DNA from: Pseudomonas arcuscaelestis
GTDB taxonomy: Bacteria > Pseudomonadota > Gammaproteobacteria > Pseudomonadales > Pseudomonadaceae
Direction of reading: 5' to 3'
Length of the DNA stretch: 64,000 bases
NCBI RefSeq assembly: GCF_016881005.1
Contig: NZ_JACOPV010000017.1
Span: 62,001 to 126,000, forward strand
Positions 62,383 to 64,000 of this stretch are shown here, piece by piece (the first letter of the stretch is position 1; each line of letters opens with the position of its first letter). The notes under the pieces are model-generated. The model had not been told where the DNA came from. It saw only the letters and a program-made list of their open reading frames with translations, and ran no database searches. A program made the position numbers and the translations under genes.

Positions 62383-63615
62383 ATGAACGAGTACGCCCCC
62401 CTGCGTCTGCATGTGCCCGAGCCTACCGGCCGGCCAGGCTGCCAGACTGATTTCTCCTACCTGCGTCTGAACGATGCCGGCAAGGTCCGTAAACCTCCCG
62501 TTGATGTAGAAGCCGCCGAAACCGCGGATATCGCCTATAGCCTGATCCGGGTACTGGACGACAAAGGCAATGCCCTGGGCCCATGGGCCGAGGACATCAG
62601 CCCGCAAATCCTCCGCCAGGGCATGCGCAACATGCTCAAGACCCGGCTGTTCGACAGCCGCATGGTGGTTGCCCAGCGCCAGAAGAAAATGTCCTTCTAT
62701 ATGCAGAGCCTGGGCGAAGAAGCCATCGGCAGCGGCCAGGCCATGGCCCTCAACCGTACGGACATGTGCTTCCCCACCTACCGCCAACAAAGCATTCTCA
62801 TGGCCCGCGATGTGTCGCTGGTCGAGATGATCTGCCAACTGTTGTCCAACGAGCGTGACCCGCTCAAAGGCCGTCAATTGCCGATCATGTACTCGGTGCG
62901 CGAAGCTGGTTTCTTCAGCATCAGCGGCAACCTGGCCACCCAGTTCGTACAGGCTGTGGGTTGGGCCATGGCCTCGGCGATCAAAGGTGATACCAAGATT
63001 GCCTCGGCCTGGATCGGTGACGGCGCAACCGCCGAATCCGACTTCCACACTGCCCTGACATTTGCCCACGTCTACCGCGCGCCAGTGATCCTCAACGTGG
63101 TCAACAACCAGTGGGCAATCTCCACCTTCCAGGCCATCGCCGGTGGCGAGTCGACCACTTTCGCCGGTCGTGGCGTCGGTTGTGGTATCGCTTCGCTGCG
63201 CGTCGACGGCAACGACTTTATCGCCGTCTACGCCGCTTCGCGCTGGGCAGCCGAACGCGCCCGTCGCGGCCTGGGCCCAAGCCTGATCGAGTGGGTCACC
63301 TACCGCGCCGGTCCACACTCGACCTCGGACGATCCGTCCAAGTATCGCCCGGCAGACGACTGGAACCACTTCCCCCTGGGCGACCCTATTGTCCGGCTCA
63401 AGCAGCACCTGATCGCCATCGGCCACTGGTCCGAGGAAGAACACTTGGCGGTTACCGCCGAGCTCGAGGCCGAGATCATCAAGGCGCAGAAAGAAGCCGA
63501 GCAGTACGGCACCCTGGCCGGCGGCCAGATGCCAAGCCCTGCCTCCATGTTCGAAGACGTCTACAAGGAGATGCCGGAGCACCTGCGCCGGCAGCGCCAG
63601 GAACTGGGGATCTGA
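62383..63615 (+). CDS. bkdA1: Branched-chain 2-oxoacid dehydrogenase E1 alpha subunit
   Basis: E1 alpha subunit of 410 residues of the complex that oxidatively decarboxylates the keto acids of Val, Leu and Ile. The thiamine-diphosphate motif runs from IGDGATAESDFH to NVVNNQWAIS. The phosphorylation-loop-like region RAGPHSTSDDPSKYR is present. It is followed one base later by bkdA2. The ribosome site is weak. Confidence 0.96.
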   Translation: MNEYAPLRLHVPEPTGRPGCQTDFSYLRLNDAGKVRKPPVDVEAAETADIAYSLIRVLDDKGNALGPWAEDISPQILRQGMRNMLKTRLFDSRMVVAQRQKKMSFYMQSLGEEAIGSGQAMALNRTDMCFPTYRQQSILMARDVSLVEMICQLLSNERDPLKGRQLPIMYSVREAGFFSISGNLATQFVQAVGWAMASAIKGDTKIASAWIGDGATAESDFHTALTFAHVYRAPVILNVVNNQWAISTFQAIAGGESTTFAGRGVGCGIASLRVDGNDFIAVYAASRWAAERARRGLGPSLIEWVTYRAGPHSTSDDPSKYRPADDWNHFPLGDPIVRLKQHLIAIGHWSEEEHLAVTAELEAEIIKAQKEAEQYGTLAGGQMPSPASMFEDVYKEMPEHLRRQRQELGI

Positions 63616-63616
63616 C

Positions 63617-64000
63617 ATGAACGATCACAACACCACCATCCAGTTGGAAACCGCCATGGCGACTACTACCATGACCATGATCCAGGCCCTGCGCTCGGCC
63701 ATGGACATCATGCTTGAGCGCGATGACAACGTGGTCGTATACGGCCAGGACGTTGGCTACTTTGGCGGCGTGTTCCGCTGCACCGAGGGCCTGCAGAGCA
63801 AATATGGCAAGTCGCGGGTTTTCGACGCACCGATCTCCGAGAGCGGCATCGTCGGCACAGCCGTGGGCATGGGTGCCTATGGCCTGCGCCCGGTGGTCGA
63901 GATTCAATTTGCGGACTACTTCTACCCGGCCTCCGACCAGATCGTCTCGGAAATGGCGCGCCTGCGTTACCGCTCGGCTGGCGAGTTCATCGCCCCGCTG
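63617..64000 (+). CDS. bkdA2: Branched-chain 2-oxoacid dehydrogenase E1 beta subunit (partial)
   Basis: First 128 codons of the beta subunit, cut by the window edge. It begins MNDHNTTIQLETAM and contains ALRSAMDIMLERDDNVVVYGQDVGYFGGVFRCTEGL, typical of E1 beta. Its ATG follows the bkdA1 stop by one base. Confidence 0.95.
   Translation, partial: MNDHNTTIQLETAMATTTMTMIQALRSAMDIMLERDDNVVVYGQDVGYFGGVFRCTEGLQSKYGKSRVFDAPISESGIVGTAVGMGAYGLRPVVEIQFADYFYPASDQIVSEMARLRYRSAGEFIAPL

Noticed and set aside
62305..63618. 437-codon minus-strand frame
   Set aside because: Antisense to bkdA1, whose identity is certain.
1..64000. CRISPR arrays, tRNA or rRNA genes, prophage or toxin-antitoxin genes
   Set aside because: None seen; direct repeats of regular spacing and cloverleaf-like segments were not apparent by eye. 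REP elements and the IS66 are the only repeats.

Overview
The window comes from a fluorescent pseudomonad, most likely of the Pseudomonas putida group. The evidence is FleQ/FleSR and sigma-54 control of the flagellar genes, the FlhF/FleN pair, the neighbouring bkdR-bkdA1-bkdA2 locus, REP elements of the P. putida type (core CGCGGGGCAAGCCCGC) and high-GC codon use. It is almost entirely one polar-flagellum and chemotaxis supercluster, read mainly on the minus strand. I saw no tRNA, rRNA or CRISPR array.

Layout in order of coordinate: cheY, fliA, fleN, flhF, flhA (about 0-5.6 kb); flhB and the export-gate/switch operon fliLMNOPQR (5.8-11.2 kb); fliK with its own sigma-54 promoter (11.4-12.7 kb); a phosphorelay/partner-switch module hptB-hsbR-hsbA (12.8-15.2 kb) between fliK and fliJ; fliEFGHIJ (15.3-21.1 kb); the two-component pair fleSR (21.2-23.8 kb); the master activator fleQ (24-25.4 kb); a fliT-like gene, fliS, fliD, flaG and fliC (25.6-29.2 kb); a flagellin-glycosylation island (29.4-42.3 kb); the hook-junction, rod, ring and hook genes flgL-flgB (42.4-54.1 kb); cheR and cheV (54.2-56.0 kb); on the plus strand flgA, flgM, flgN and a PilZ gene (56.1-58.7 kb); then an MFS transporter, a glutamine-synthetase-like ligase, bkdR and the divergent bkdA1-bkdA2 (58.8 kb to the edge, bkdA2 cut).

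The regulatory logic is readable. Sigma-54 -24/-12 elements lie upstream of flhA, fliL, fliK, fliE, fleS, flgF, flgB and flgA. Sigma-28 elements lie upstream of fliC, flgM and probably fliS. A sigma-70-type element precedes fleQ. This fits the known Pseudomonas hierarchy: FleQ, then FleSR, then FliA released from FlgM.

The most notable region is the glycosylation island between flgL and fliC. It encodes two very large multi-domain glycosyltransferases, a glycosyltransferase-methyltransferase fusion, a separate methyltransferase, a GT32-type glycosyltransferase and a ketoacyl synthase III-like enzyme. The GT32 gene is broken by an intact IS66-family element at 31200-33240, flanked by a perfect 8-bp duplication (AATGCAGT). 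Removing the element and one copy restores a 217-codon reading frame exactly. The flagellin has 282 residues and has Ser at five of the six positions I recall as glycosylated in P. syringae flagellin, so this strain probably makes a modified and perhaps recently altered flagellin glycan.
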